The notes below the pieces were generated by a model. It had not been told where the DNA came from and ran no database searches. It saw only the letters and a list, made by a program, of their open reading frames with translations. Positions 1-8,996 of a DNA stretch of 64,000 bases are shown here, piece after piece. Each line of letters starts with the position of its first letter. Position 1 is the stretch's first letter. The stretch comes from JBJXHN01 sp046233135 (GTDB lineage: Bacteria; Pseudomonadota; Alphaproteobacteria; Rhodospirillales; Rhodospirillaceae), in the NCBI GenBank assembly GCA_046233135.1, contig JBJXHN010000006.1, forward strand, positions 434,001-498,000. The letters are read 5' to 3'. A program made the position numbers and the translations under genes.

Positions 1-222
1 CCCCATCTCGCGGGGTTCCTGTCTGCCCCGGCCGGTCGGGCCAGGTTGTATCTGTCCGGGTTGACCGGCGGGCTGATGGTGGTCGGTGCAGATGCGCTGT
101 CCCGGGGATTCGGCGATGTGGCCGTGGCCATGCCCGTCGGCCTCAGCCTGACCATTCTCGGCGTTCCGCTGTTCATTCTGTCGCTGCGCCTGCGGGGACT
201 GCGGGCACGCCGAAGCGAATAG
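1..222 (+). CDS. FecCD-family iron-complex ABC transporter permease, C-terminal fragment
   Basis: Only the last 73 codons lie in the window, and the gene is open at the left edge. The fragment starts with PHLAGFL and contains VVGADALSRGF followed by a hydrophobic stretch (PVGLSLTILGVPLFILSL). This matches the usual C-terminus of FecCD/BtuC permeases: a GAD...R motif, then an MPVG-type loop and the last helix. It would form part of the inner-membrane channel for ferric siderophore, heme or cobalamin import. The binding-protein gene starts 27 bp after its stop, so the two are almost certainly one operon. The substrate cannot be read from this fragment. Confidence 0.85.
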   Translation, partial: PHLAGFLSAPAGRARLYLSGLTGGLMVVGADALSRGFGDVAVAMPVGLSLTILGVPLFILSLRLRGLRARRSE

Positions 223-249
223 CTCATCCATTGTTGAAAGGGGAAAGGA

Positions 250-1209
250 ATGCGCTTCCTCTCTGCCGTGATACCGGCGCTGCTGGTTTCGCATGTCGCC
301 CTGGCGGCGGACCGCACCGTTACCGATGACACCGGACGCACCGTTACCGTGCCCGATCATCCCCAGCGCATCGTCGTTCTGCATGAACCGTTGCTGGGCC
401 TGCCCATCCTCGACCTGGGCCTGCCCCTGACCGGCAGCTACGGACGGTCCGACGACGGCGAAATCCTGACGGCGGTGGACTTCATCGAAACCGTCTTCGG
501 GTCGGATGGTCCGGCGCGGCCGCCGGGGATCGGCGCCATCGGCCACATCGATCTGGAACGGCTGCGCAAGCTCGATCCGGATCTGATCATCGGTACGGAA
601 CGGGACCTGGACAAGGCAGGGCGCCTGTCCACCGTCGCTCCGGTGTTCCTCCAGAACAGCAGTGCCGGGTCGGTCCACGGCTTCGGCGCCGAAAAGGATC
701 TGGCCACCCTGGTGAACGAGGACGCCGCTTTCGACGCCCGGGAAGAGGTCTATCGCCAGCGGCTGGCGCAGGTGCGGTCCGGCTTGGCCTTCGACCCGCA
801 GGACCTGACCTATCTGGCGATCATCGTCCGCGACGACATCAGTCTGGTGGGCGGCATGTCCGGGGCGATCCAGGCCATCGAGGATCTGGGCTATACCCAG
901 GCCGCGCTGGAGACCGGCAGCGTGGGGCAGGGACTGGGCAGCACCTTTTCCGTTCCCCTGAGCCCGGAGGTCTTCGGCCGGATCAATCCCGACCTGCTGA
1001 TCCTGATGGGCAGCTATTCCAACACCGACCGCAGCGCGGCCAGCATCCGCGCCAGCCTGGACAAGGTGCTGCCGGGTTGGGACCGCTTCCTTGCACCGGC
1101 ACGGGACGGCCGGATCCTTTACCTTGATCCGTCGCAGGTGGCGACGCCCACGGTGGCCAGCGCCCTGCATACCCTGGACACCTTCGACGCCTGGGCCGAG
1201 GGACGGTAG
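250..1209 (+). CDS. Periplasmic iron-complex (siderophore/heme-type) ABC transporter substrate-binding protein
   Basis: The 319-aa protein has an N-terminal signal peptide (about residues 1-19, ending ALAA). The mature part begins RTVTDDTGRTVTVPDHPQRI, the typical opening of FecB/FhuD/BtuF-type class III binding proteins. Two lobes can be followed, with the line LDPDLIIGT in lobe one and INPDLLILMGS in lobe two. The start is supported by a GGGGAAAGGA ribosome-binding site. It follows the permease fragment and delivers its ligand to that permease. The nearby TonB receptor at 1296-3383 is a plausible outer-membrane partner, by context only. Length is normal for the family. Confidence 0.85.
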   Translation: MRFLSAVIPALLVSHVALAADRTVTDDTGRTVTVPDHPQRIVVLHEPLLGLPILDLGLPLTGSYGRSDDGEILTAVDFIETVFGSDGPARPPGIGAIGHIDLERLRKLDPDLIIGTERDLDKAGRLSTVAPVFLQNSSAGSVHGFGAEKDLATLVNEDAAFDAREEVYRQRLAQVRSGLAFDPQDLTYLAIIVRDDISLVGGMSGAIQAIEDLGYTQAALETGSVGQGLGSTFSVPLSPEVFGRINPDLLILMGSYSNTDRSAASIRASLDKVLPGWDRFLAPARDGRILYLDPSQVATPTVASALHTLDTFDAWAEGR

Positions 1210-1238
1210 AGCAAAAGGCGCGGCGGCCGCTTGGCCTT

Positions 1239-1274
1239 GCCAACCTGCATGGGTTGAAACCCACGCAGGTTGGC
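1239..1274. terminator. Long perfect hairpin between convergent genes
   Basis: GCCAACCTGC (1239-1248) pairs with GCAGGTTGGC (1265-1274), and inside it TGGGTT pairs with AACCCA, giving an almost loop-free stem. It lies between the stop of the binding-protein gene and the stop of the convergent TonB receptor gene. There is no clear U-tract on either side, so a classical Rho-independent terminator is not proven. A bidirectional 3'-end stabiliser is equally possible. Confidence 0.55.
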
Positions 1275-1295
1275 ATCACTCACCACGTTTCTATT

Positions 1296-3383
1296 CTAGA
1301 ATGTCATTCTCAGGCCGACGCCGAACTCCCGCGGCGCCTGCATGGCGGCTTCGGTGCCGCCGACGGAGCGGTTGTTGGATTTGTAGGTCGGTTCCGCACT
1401 ACCCAGGATGTTGGTGACATAGCCGAAGACCTTGATGGCGTCGTTCACCTGGTAGTTTGCCCGGACGTTGGCGGTGGTATAGGCATTGACCTTGTAATCC
1501 GGGTCGTTGTCGTCGGCGGAGTAATAGCCGCCCGTATGCTGCACCTCGCCGGAAACGGTGAGGTCGGGGATAACGGTCCAGTCGACGCCGACCGTGACCA
1601 TATGCCCCGGTGCGCTGCTGAACTGATTGCCTTCGTAGTCGGCCAGGGCGTTGGAGAATTCGGTGATCTGGGTGCGCAGCAGACCGCCGGACACGTTCAG
1701 CCGAACCGTATCAAGCACCTGATAGTCCGCCGCCACTTCGAGGCCGTAGGAATGGGCCTTCTCGGCGTTCACCGTGATGCTCTGGCCCATGATCTCGGGG
1801 ATGCTGACCTGGACATACCGCTGGGCATCGGTGAATTGCGAGAAGAACAGGTTGGTGTTCAGGAACAGGCGGTCATTCAGGAAGCTCGCGCGGGCGAAGA
1901 GTTCATAGTTCCACACCGTTTCGGGATCAAACGCCACGTAGTCCCCGGATTGCATGTTCAGGGTGACGCCGCCCGGATTATAGCCCTTGTTGACCATGGC
2001 ACCGACGGTCACGGTCGGGGTGATGTCATAGGCCAGCGAGATCTTGGGTAGCAAAGCCTGGAACACCTCGTCGTAATTCAGTACGCCGGTGGCCAGCGGA
2101 GAGATGCCGCTGCGCTGAATCCGGTCGCGCTGATAGCGCAGGCCGCCGGTCAGGGTCAGGCGGTCGGTCAGATGTACGCTGACCTCAGAATACAGGCCCA
2201 GGTTCTCTTTGATGTCATCGAAATAGGAGGTGCCGCGCAACTGGAGCTTCTCGTCGGACATGGTCCGGGCAAAGCGGATACCGCCGACTCCGCTGATGAA
2301 GTCGTTGGCGTTGCCATAGAGCAGCCTGGTTTCGGTGGAGAAATCGCGCTGGTCGACGACCGCAGAGCCGGTGTTCGAAGGTTCAACGATCCGGTTGGCG
2401 TTGGTATAGGCGTACTGCGCCTGCTCGACGAAGCGCAATCCGTTGTCGAAATCATAAGACAGGTCGAAGATCCCGACATGGGAGGTCTGTTCCCAGCTGG
2501 GCATGGAGGCGGTGACGCTTTCGTAGTCCTCGTAAGGATCGAATGCGGCTTCGGAGGTGGGGCGGTTCGACTGATTTGCTGAATAGGTCAGCTTTGCCTC
2601 CAGGCCCGGAATGGCCTCGGGCACTGCCAGGATCTTGAAGCGGCCGTTCAGGGCCGAAAAATCCTGATCGGTCTCCCCTTTTTGGAAGCTCGGGCTGGTG
2701 TAGTCGATATAGGTTTCCCGGCCCGCGTAGTCGATGGCGCCGCGCACGGCGATGCTGTCGGAGATCGGGCCGGAAAGGGCGCCTGAGGCCCGCCGCCTGA
2801 AATAGCTGCCGAACAGGGCCTGGGCATCCCCTTCCCAGTCGAACGTGGGATCCTTTGTGTTGACGATAATGGCACCGGCGATGCTGTTCGCCCCCTGGGA
2901 AGACGTCTGGGGACCCCGGAAGACCTCGATGCTTTCCACGTCCCAGACCGAAGAGGCCCCGCGGACAAAGTCATAGTAGGTCAGGTAGTGACCGTCCACG
3001 TTGATCGAGGCCCGGGGGACCGTGCCGCTGAAGAATGCCCCGGCGCCAGAGTTCGGACCCTGGGTATCCTGGCCACGGATCACCGGTGCCCCCACCGTAC
3101 CCGTGTAAAGAACGTTGGGCAGGTCGCCGATCACTTCCTGCACCGAGGTCGCCTCGGGCTGCTTCTCCAAATCCTCCGCCGTCACGACGCTGACCGAAGA
3201 GGTGGTGTCGAACAGGCTGCGTTCGACCTTTTCCCCGACAACCACCAGCGCCTTCAGTTCGATAGGCGCCGCGTCCGTCGTCGTGGTGTCGTTCTGGGCC
3301 AGGGCTGGCGTGGTCATCACAGCCCAGGCCGCCACCAGCCCGACCCCGCCCCAGGGCCGGCCAGCATATTTGGCGTGTTTCAT
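1296..3383 (-). CDS. TonB-dependent outer-membrane receptor
   Basis: The protein is 695 aa from the chosen ATG at 3383, which has a GGAGGG ribosome-binding site. An upstream in-frame ATG lacks one. A signal peptide ends about at TTPALAQ. The plug domain follows (VTAEDLEKQPEATSVQEVI, then VIRGQDTQGPNSG and IEVFRGPQTSSQGANSIAG), then a beta-barrel. It ends with the aromatic C-terminus REFGVGLRMTF expected for barrel assembly. There is no STN domain, so it should not signal through a FecR-type anti-sigma factor. It would import a ferric or other metal chelate using TonB energy. It is divergent from the IclR regulator at 3724, which may control it. Confidence 0.9.
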   Translation of the reverse strand: MKHAKYAGRPWGGVGLVAAWAVMTTPALAQNDTTTTDAAPIELKALVVVGEKVERSLFDTTSSVSVVTAEDLEKQPEATSVQEVIGDLPNVLYTGTVGAPVIRGQDTQGPNSGAGAFFSGTVPRASINVDGHYLTYYDFVRGASSVWDVESIEVFRGPQTSSQGANSIAGAIIVNTKDPTFDWEGDAQALFGSYFRRRASGALSGPISDSIAVRGAIDYAGRETYIDYTSPSFQKGETDQDFSALNGRFKILAVPEAIPGLEAKLTYSANQSNRPTSEAAFDPYEDYESVTASMPSWEQTSHVGIFDLSYDFDNGLRFVEQAQYAYTNANRIVEPSNTGSAVVDQRDFSTETRLLYGNANDFISGVGGIRFARTMSDEKLQLRGTSYFDDIKENLGLYSEVSVHLTDRLTLTGGLRYQRDRIQRSGISPLATGVLNYDEVFQALLPKISLAYDITPTVTVGAMVNKGYNPGGVTLNMQSGDYVAFDPETVWNYELFARASFLNDRLFLNTNLFFSQFTDAQRYVQVSIPEIMGQSITVNAEKAHSYGLEVAADYQVLDTVRLNVSGGLLRTQITEFSNALADYEGNQFSSAPGHMVTVGVDWTVIPDLTVSGEVQHTGGYYSADDNDPDYKVNAYTTANVRANYQVNDAIKVFGYVTNILGSAEPTYKSNNRSVGGTEAAMQAPREFGVGLRMTF

Positions 3384-3723
3384 TTTTCCCTCCAGAATTC
3401 GGACCATCCCCAAGGGGTCCCCACCGGACGGCCCGTACGAAATCAATTCCACAATACGGTACGTATTCCACTATTCAACATGTAATGCGACTGAATATCA
3501 TTCTTGGAGTCAGAGGGTTAAAGGTTGCAGAAAAATCATGGGTTTATCGGTCCGGTCGGAAAGCATTGCGTCCTTTCGGGCTTCGCGCCTGTGGGGAGGC
3601 TGGAAAGCAGGTGTGCGCATCGCGTGTTTCGGCAGGGTGCCGGAGCCGTCCTGGATTCGCGTTGATCCCCATGAGGTTATGAGGTAAGCACGGACTGCCC
3701 CTTGCAGGAGAGAACCCTATCCG
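3384..3723. promoter_or_regulatory. Divergent control region, TonB receptor / IclR regulator
   Basis: This 340-bp non-coding region separates two divergent genes. It holds an imperfect palindrome AATACGGTACGTATT (3453-3467), about 70 bp upstream of the receptor start. It also holds the element ACTGAATATCATTC (3490-3503). A closely related copy of that element (ACTGCGTATCATTC) occurs on the minus strand at 5682-5695, in front of the second TonB receptor. The palindrome has the size of an IclR-family operator. The shared element could be a metal-regulator box. Both assignments are inferences from position. Confidence 0.5.
3453..3467. promoter_or_regulatory. Candidate IclR operator palindrome
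   Basis: AATACGGTACGTATT is an inverted repeat (AATACG/CGTATT arms with one central mismatch) in the promoter region of the TonB receptor, next to an IclR gene. IclR-family proteins commonly bind short AT-rich palindromes of this size. The assignment is by location only. Confidence 0.35.
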
Positions 3724-4530
3724 ATGGCAAGACTCCCGGTGATCAGGCAGGCCGAGCCGGCGGAAAAGCGTCCGGGGACGATCCAGTCCGTTTCCATCGC
3801 AACGCGGTTCCTGACCATTCTGGCCAACGCGGAAGAGCCCCTGGCCCTGCGCGATATCGCCAGGCGGGCGGGCACGGGGGGATCGACCACCCATCGCTAC
3901 ATGCAAAGCCTGACCAAGGAAGGCCTGGCCACCCAGGACCCGATCAGCGGTTATTACGACCTGGGGCCGACGGCGCTGAGCATCGGTATCAGCGCCCTGA
4001 AGCGGGTCGACGCGGTGGAGGTCGCGGCGCGCGCCATGAAGGATCTGGCCGACCGGGGGGCGGCCAGTTGTGGCGTGGCGATCTGGACGGACCGGGGACC
4101 CACTCTGGTGCGCTGGTACCGGGGGGCGCGGTTTTCCATCAGCTCGGTCGGGCTGGGGGACATCCTACCGCTGGATAACTCGGCCTGCGGACAGGTGTTT
4201 CAGGCTTTCTTGCCGGCAACCAGGGTGGAGACCGCCCGCAGTCTTCAACCCGAACCCTTCCGGGGGGCGGTGCCGACCACGGAAACCCTGTCGGTGATCC
4301 GTCAATCCTGCTGGGCCGAATTGACGGGCCACCTGTTGCCGGACATCACGGGACAGGCCGTGCCGGTCTTCGACGCGCAGCAGGAAATCATGTGCGTCAT
4401 GACCACGGTGGCCAATCTCGGGCAGGTGTACAGCCCGGAGGATCGCTACGCCTTGTGGGACCGCGCCCTGGTCGTGGCGCGGGAGACGGGCGGCTACGAG
4501 GCGTTCAAAGGCGCTTCGGCACCGAAATAG
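3724..4530 (+). CDS. IclR-family transcriptional regulator
   Basis: The 268-aa protein has an N-terminal winged helix-turn-helix (about residues 22-85: SVSIATRFLTILANAEEPLA, then DIARRAGTGGSTTHRYMQSL). A C-terminal effector-binding domain (about 95-260) carries the family's LGDILPLDNSACGQVFQAF segment. The domain order and length are normal. The effector cannot be predicted. It is divergent from a TonB receptor with a palindrome between them, so regulation of that receptor is the simplest hypothesis. IclR control of an iron-type receptor would be unusual, so the substrate may be a carbon compound or another metal ligand. Confidence 0.88.
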   Translation: MARLPVIRQAEPAEKRPGTIQSVSIATRFLTILANAEEPLALRDIARRAGTGGSTTHRYMQSLTKEGLATQDPISGYYDLGPTALSIGISALKRVDAVEVAARAMKDLADRGAASCGVAIWTDRGPTLVRWYRGARFSISSVGLGDILPLDNSACGQVFQAFLPATRVETARSLQPEPFRGAVPTTETLSVIRQSCWAELTGHLLPDITGQAVPVFDAQQEIMCVMTTVANLGQVYSPEDRYALWDRALVVARETGGYEAFKGASAPK

Positions 4531-4573
4531 CGGGGGTGTTTCGATCCGCTCTCTGACATGGATCGGGCGGCCC

Positions 4574-5632
4574 TCAAGCACGCCGCGCGTCACGCGGGGA
4601 ATAGCCGAAATGCCGCTTGAAGGCGGTGGCGAAGTTCGCCGGCGAGGTATAGCCGGCGCGGAAGGATGCCTCGGTTACCGAGATATGGTCCCGTTCCAGG
4701 TCGCGGCGCACGATTTCCAGGCGGCGCTGACGCAGATATTCGATCACCGACAGCCCCTGTTCCTGCTTGAAGCGCCGTTGCAGGGTGCTGACGCTCATGG
4801 CCGCGTGGCGGGCGACGGCGTCGAGCGTGATGTCGTCGAACAGGTGGGCTTCCAGGAAGTCCCGCGCCGCTGTCACCCGCTTGTCCGTCCCCGGACCGTC
4901 GCCATCGCGGGTGCCGTGCTCGCCCGCCATCAGGCCGTCGAAGGTGGCGCCGATGGCGTCCAGTGCCCGGCTGGCCAGGGCCAGATCCTCCAGGCCGGAG
5001 GTCAGGGAACCGGGGCAAAGGATAGCTTCGGTCAAGGCGATCAGCCGGGGCGAAAGCGCCCAGGTCTCACTATGGCCATGGATGCGCAGGCGGCGATGCA
5101 GACCCCCGAGCCCTTCGGCATCCAGCAGGCCGCCGGCGGCGAACCACTCCCACGGGATGCCCAGGCTGACCTTGCGGACCGCCTGTCCCGGGATCCCCTG
5201 GCGCATGAACTGGTCCGGTTCGGTGCTGGCCAGCAGGCCGCCCGTGGGACGGTCATCGCGGCCGAAGGCATAGCGCCGCGCCCCCAGGCCCACCTGGGCG
5301 CGCCCCCGCAGGAACATCAGCAGGCTGACCTGGGGCTGCTGTTCCAGCCGTGTGACCAGGTCGTATTCCTCTTCCGACTCCGTCCAGTGCACCGATAACC
5401 CACCGGCAAGGCGCCGCATGCCGAAGCGGCCGCGCAAGGCTACGCCCTGGGGTTTGCCCATGGGGGACAGCACTTCGTAGGCCCGCCCGGCTACCCGATT
5501 CCAGGTCATCAGGTCCTGATAGGACACGTCGGCAGCGCCTTTCCCGGTGCCCAGGGCATGCGGCAGTGCGGCGCGATGCTCGCGCAAAGGAAAATGATCG
5601 TTGCCCAAAAGCCCCGAAATTTTTTCCGGCAT
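4574..5632 (-). CDS. AraC-family transcriptional regulator (PchR-like)
   Basis: The protein is 352 aa from the ATG at 5632, chosen because GGAG lies 8 nt upstream. ATGs at 5647 and 5668 are alternatives, and anything further upstream enters the opposite receptor gene. The C-terminal ~100 residues are a two-helix-turn-helix AraC domain, with HAAMSVSTLQRRFKQEQGLS as the first helix pair and ASFRAGYTSPANFATAFKRHFG as the second. The N-terminal part resembles the sensor region of PchR-type siderophore regulators. It is divergent from the TonB receptor at 5793, the classical arrangement for an AraC activator of siderophore uptake. Confidence 0.87.
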   Translation of the reverse strand: MPEKISGLLGNDHFPLREHRAALPHALGTGKGAADVSYQDLMTWNRVAGRAYEVLSPMGKPQGVALRGRFGMRRLAGGLSVHWTESEEEYDLVTRLEQQPQVSLLMFLRGRAQVGLGARRYAFGRDDRPTGGLLASTEPDQFMRQGIPGQAVRKVSLGIPWEWFAAGGLLDAEGLGGLHRRLRIHGHSETWALSPRLIALTEAILCPGSLTSGLEDLALASRALDAIGATFDGLMAGEHGTRDGDGPGTDKRVTAARDFLEAHLFDDITLDAVARHAAMSVSTLQRRFKQEQGLSVIEYLRQRRLEIVRRDLERDHISVTEASFRAGYTSPANFATAFKRHFGYSPRDARRA

Positions 5633-5681
5633 ATACCTTTCTCCCATAGCGCCCGTCGGGGTATTCATCGCCTGTGAGTGC

Positions 5682-5695
5682 GAATGATACGCAGT
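5682..5695 (-). promoter_or_regulatory. Shared TonB-promoter element (second copy)
   Basis: On the minus strand this reads ACTGCGTATCATTC, matching ACTGAATATCATTC at 3490-3503 in 12 of 14 positions. It lies in the 160-bp divergent region between the AraC gene and the receptor at 5793, within the palindrome TGCGAATGATACGCA (5679-5693). A shared iron-regulator site is possible but unproven. Confidence 0.4.
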
Positions 5696-5792
5696 TGCTA
5701 TATCACGAACCGGAGCGCCGGGGCGAGTCCTCACGGGGTGAAGGGGCATAGGTCGACGCCGTGAGACGGGCCAGTAAAGAGGGAAACGGGTT

Positions 5793-7823
5793 ATGAAGCG
5801 ATATAAGACGGTGCGGCCGGTGCGGTCGCGGGGTGGACTGCTGGGCCGGACGGCTTTGACCGGGGTCCTGTCGGGGCTGGCCGCCGTTGCCTTGGCCGGT
5901 CCTGTCGCGGCGCAAGGCGCGGGGACGGGCGATGCCGTGGTACTGTCTGCCGTGCGGGTGGAAGAGCGGATGGAGCAGGACGCCGCGGCGGGGGTGGTGA
6001 CCATCGGCCAGCAGCAGATCGATGCCGAACAGCCCCAGTCGCTGAAGGAACTGTTTCAGGGCACTCCGGCTGTAAACGTTTCCGGCGGCGCTGCGGCGGG
6101 TCAGGCGGTCTATGTGCATGGCCTGGATGAGACCAACCTGAACGTCACGATCGACGGTGCGACCCAGAAGAACGATGGCTGGCATCACAACGGGGACCTG
6201 ACCATCGACCCGCTGTTCCTCAAGCGGGCGGATGTCTATGCCGGGGTGGCGCCGGCCGATGCCGGCTTTGGCGCGCTGGGCGGTTCGATCGAGATGGAGA
6301 CCAAGGACGCAACGGACATGCTGATGCCCGGCCAGTCCTACGGCGGTACCCTGATCAACAGTTTCGATACCGATTCTGCCACCTGGAATGTTACCGGTTC
6401 CGGCTATGCGGCCCTGTCCGGCTTCGAGGTGCTGGGCATGGTCTCGCGCAAGCGCGGCAACAATTACACCAATGGCGCCAGGGAAGAAGAGCGCGGTACC
6501 GCAGCGAACATGTACTCCGGTCTGGGCAAGGTTGCCTATGAAAGCCCGGACGGCCATCGCATCGAGGCTTCCGGTGAGCACCTGGTGGATGCCGAAACCC
6601 GCCGTCTGCGTCCGAACATGGGGGTGGTCAGTACCGATTTCAATTACAATGAAGCACGCCGGACAACGGTGACGGTTGGCTATGAAGACACCAAGCCGGA
6701 AGGACTGATCGATCCGGAAATCAAGCTGTACTATAATCTCGCGACGCTGGAGCGGCCCAACAATAGCAACTACACGCGAGCCAGCGGTGATTTTAATTCC
6801 CGGAACCAGAGCATCGGCGGAAAGCTGCAGAACACGTTTGCCTTTGGTGAGAAGTACATGGATGCGACGCTGGTCAGTGGCGTCGACTTCTATAACGACG
6901 ACCGCTATGTGGAACGCTTCCACTTCAGCTCGGACGTGGATGAAAACGCCTGGGGTGCGGGTTTCTTCAACCAGCTGACGGCGTCTCCGCTGGCCGGGCT
7001 GCAACTGTCGGGCGGATTGCGGGTGGACTACCAGCACTTCCGGTCCCCGGACGAGGTGACTTTCGACCGGGCGGGCCTGAGCCCCAATCTGTCGGCGGAG
7101 TATGCGGTCACGGACTGGATGTCGGTCTTCGCCGGCTACAGCTATGTCTGGGGCGGCATGGACGCGCCGGAACTGGCGCTGTGGCACGCCCGCGACTACA
7201 CCTACAGCCAGGATCTGGAGTCCACCCGCGCCCACAACGGCCGGGCCGGGGTGCGCTTCGCCCACAGCGGGTTCAGCCTGGAAACCTCGGTCTTCAAGAC
7301 GATCATCGTCGACCCGCTGGACTACGATTCCACCAATGCGGTGGCCATCAACGGCTCCAACATCACCACACAGGGGGTCGATCTGTCAGCGTCCTACACC
7401 ACGGACAACGCCCGGGTGGCCTTCGCCTACACCCACGCCGACGTGACGGTGGGGAACCGGAACGCCACGCCGTCGGATCAAAGCTACGCCCAGCCCACGG
7501 GTGATCTGATCACCATTTCCGGCCAGTATCGTATCGCGCCGGTGGACATGGTGGTCGGCGGGTCAAGCCAGATCGCCTTCGCCCTGGAAAACGATGATCT
7601 GAATGCGGCCGGCTTCGCTAAGATCGACGGCTATACGGTGATCAATCTGTTCACCGAATGGACGCCGGAGTTCTTGAACAGGCAAGCCACGTTCCGGGTC
7701 GAAGCCAACAATATCTTTGACGAAACCTACTACACCCGGTCCACATATTCCGGGACCGCGCGGGTGACGCCGGTCTATGAACAGGGGCGGAGCTTCCTGC
7801 TGTCCTCCACCCTGAAGTTCTAG
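5793..7823 (+). CDS. TonB-dependent outer-membrane receptor
   Basis: The 676-aa protein has a long twin-arginine-free signal region (about residues 1-38, ending VAAQG). A plug domain follows (VVTIGQQQIDAEQPQSLKEL, then QAVYVHGLDETNLNVTIDGA), then a 22-strand-type barrel ending LLSSTLKF. The plug includes IDGATQKNDGWHHNGDLTI, a His-containing loop seen in receptors of the heme/copper/OmpL type. The ligand is therefore uncertain and could be heme, a metal chelate or a siderophore. The start has a GAGGG ribosome-binding site. The divergent AraC regulator is the likely controller. Confidence 0.88.
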   Translation: MKRYKTVRPVRSRGGLLGRTALTGVLSGLAAVALAGPVAAQGAGTGDAVVLSAVRVEERMEQDAAAGVVTIGQQQIDAEQPQSLKELFQGTPAVNVSGGAAAGQAVYVHGLDETNLNVTIDGATQKNDGWHHNGDLTIDPLFLKRADVYAGVAPADAGFGALGGSIEMETKDATDMLMPGQSYGGTLINSFDTDSATWNVTGSGYAALSGFEVLGMVSRKRGNNYTNGAREEERGTAANMYSGLGKVAYESPDGHRIEASGEHLVDAETRRLRPNMGVVSTDFNYNEARRTTVTVGYEDTKPEGLIDPEIKLYYNLATLERPNNSNYTRASGDFNSRNQSIGGKLQNTFAFGEKYMDATLVSGVDFYNDDRYVERFHFSSDVDENAWGAGFFNQLTASPLAGLQLSGGLRVDYQHFRSPDEVTFDRAGLSPNLSAEYAVTDWMSVFAGYSYVWGGMDAPELALWHARDYTYSQDLESTRAHNGRAGVRFAHSGFSLETSVFKTIIVDPLDYDSTNAVAINGSNITTQGVDLSASYTTDNARVAFAYTHADVTVGNRNATPSDQSYAQPTGDLITISGQYRIAPVDMVVGGSSQIAFALENDDLNAAGFAKIDGYTVINLFTEWTPEFLNRQATFRVEANNIFDETYYTRSTYSGTARVTPVYEQGRSFLLSSTLKF

Positions 7824-7845
7824 AACCAGGGTCGCACCGGCGCCG

Positions 7846-8880
7846 TCAGATGCGGGAGGCTCTCAGGGATTCGAGAGCCTCCCGCACGGCGTTCAGGGGG
7901 ATGGCATCCATGCTGTCCCCACCGAAGTCCTGGGCCTGGAGAACGCGGCCGATCCGGGCGGCCGGGGCGAACTTTTCCGGTTTGGTGGGGCCGAACAGGG
8001 ACAGCAGCGGGGCATCCCCGGCCGCCAGGATATGGCCGGCTCCCGCATCGTTGGCGACGGCGGCCTGGACCCGCCGCGCCACGGCCATGGTCAGCAGCGG
8101 CCCTGTGGCCTTCAGGTCTTCCGGTGCGTCGGTGAAGGGAAACAGCGCCCGGGGACAGGCCTTGGCGATCTCTGTCCGCCATTCGCTTTCCTGGGGACCC
8201 AGGATCATCACCGGGACGGCCCCGTCCGCCGCCAGGGCCTGTCCGAGCGCGATGAAGCGTTCCAGCGGCCAGCATTTGTGCCGCCCGCCAGCACCCGGGG
8301 CCAGGGCCACATAGGCCGGACCCGGCGGCAACAGGGCCTCGGCGCCGGCGGTCACGGCATCAGGCAGGGGCGGCAGGTCGGCCAGGGGCAGGGTCGCGGC
8401 CCGGCTCGCATCCCCATGCTTGGCCACCGCCACCAATTGCAGGATCTGATCGAGCATGCGCGGCGGCTTCTGCGCCGGTCCCTGCCGGTCAGACAGCCGC
8501 CAGTCCGCCGCAGAGGACAGGAACCAGCGGTGGCGGATGCGGCGCAGGATCAAGCTGGTTTGCAAGCGCCGCTGGGTATCCAGGATCAGATCGAACGCGC
8601 GGCCGGGCAGGGGGCGGCGCAGCAGCTCCGGCCAGCGCTTGCCGATATCCGCATTCTCGATCACCTCGTCGATCAGTCCGTCGGTCAGTGGCCGCAGGGC
8701 CGAGCCGTAGACGGTCGCCCCCTTGCCGGCCAGCCAGGTGATCGACGCGTCCGGATAGGCCGCGCGCAAGGCGCGAACGAAAGGCAGCTTCATGATGCCG
8801 TCCCCCATCAGGTCCAGCCCCACGTAGACGAGGATGGAACGGGCGGGCAGAGCGGTCTGGTCCTGGGAAGCGGCAGCCAT
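7846..8880 (-). CDS. Glycosyltransferase family 9 (heptosyltransferase-like)
   Basis: The 344-aa protein has a GT-B fold pattern. The N-terminal domain opens ILVYVGLDLMGDGIMKLPF with a nucleotide-sugar-independent acceptor region. The C-terminal domain has VALAPGAGGRHKCWPLERF and NDAGAGHILAAGDAPLLSLF, the family's donor-binding motifs. GT9 members transfer heptose or related sugars to lipopolysaccharide core at the cytoplasmic face of the inner membrane. No other LPS gene is adjacent. It converges on the TonB receptor with only 22 bp between stops. The start codon has only a weak ribosome-binding site. Confidence 0.82.
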   Translation of the reverse strand: MAAASQDQTALPARSILVYVGLDLMGDGIMKLPFVRALRAAYPDASITWLAGKGATVYGSALRPLTDGLIDEVIENADIGKRWPELLRRPLPGRAFDLILDTQRRLQTSLILRRIRHRWFLSSAADWRLSDRQGPAQKPPRMLDQILQLVAVAKHGDASRAATLPLADLPPLPDAVTAGAEALLPPGPAYVALAPGAGGRHKCWPLERFIALGQALAADGAVPVMILGPQESEWRTEIAKACPRALFPFTDAPEDLKATGPLLTMAVARRVQAAVANDAGAGHILAAGDAPLLSLFGPTKPEKFAPAARIGRVLQAQDFGGDSMDAIPLNAVREALESLRASRI

Positions 8881-8996
8881 GGGTCAGGGTTCCGGTGAAA
8901 GGACGTCGGGAACGGCAAGCGGGGCGGAGACTGGCACACTTCCCCCCAAGCCTCCAGAGGGGACAGGAGATCCGCCGGTCGTCCCGCCATCCGCTA

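Noticed and set aside
5703..7265. Long minus-strand frame antisense to the second TonB receptor
   Set aside because: It is a high-GC shadow frame rich in Arg/His/Gly/Pro without family motifs. The plus-strand receptor is clear.
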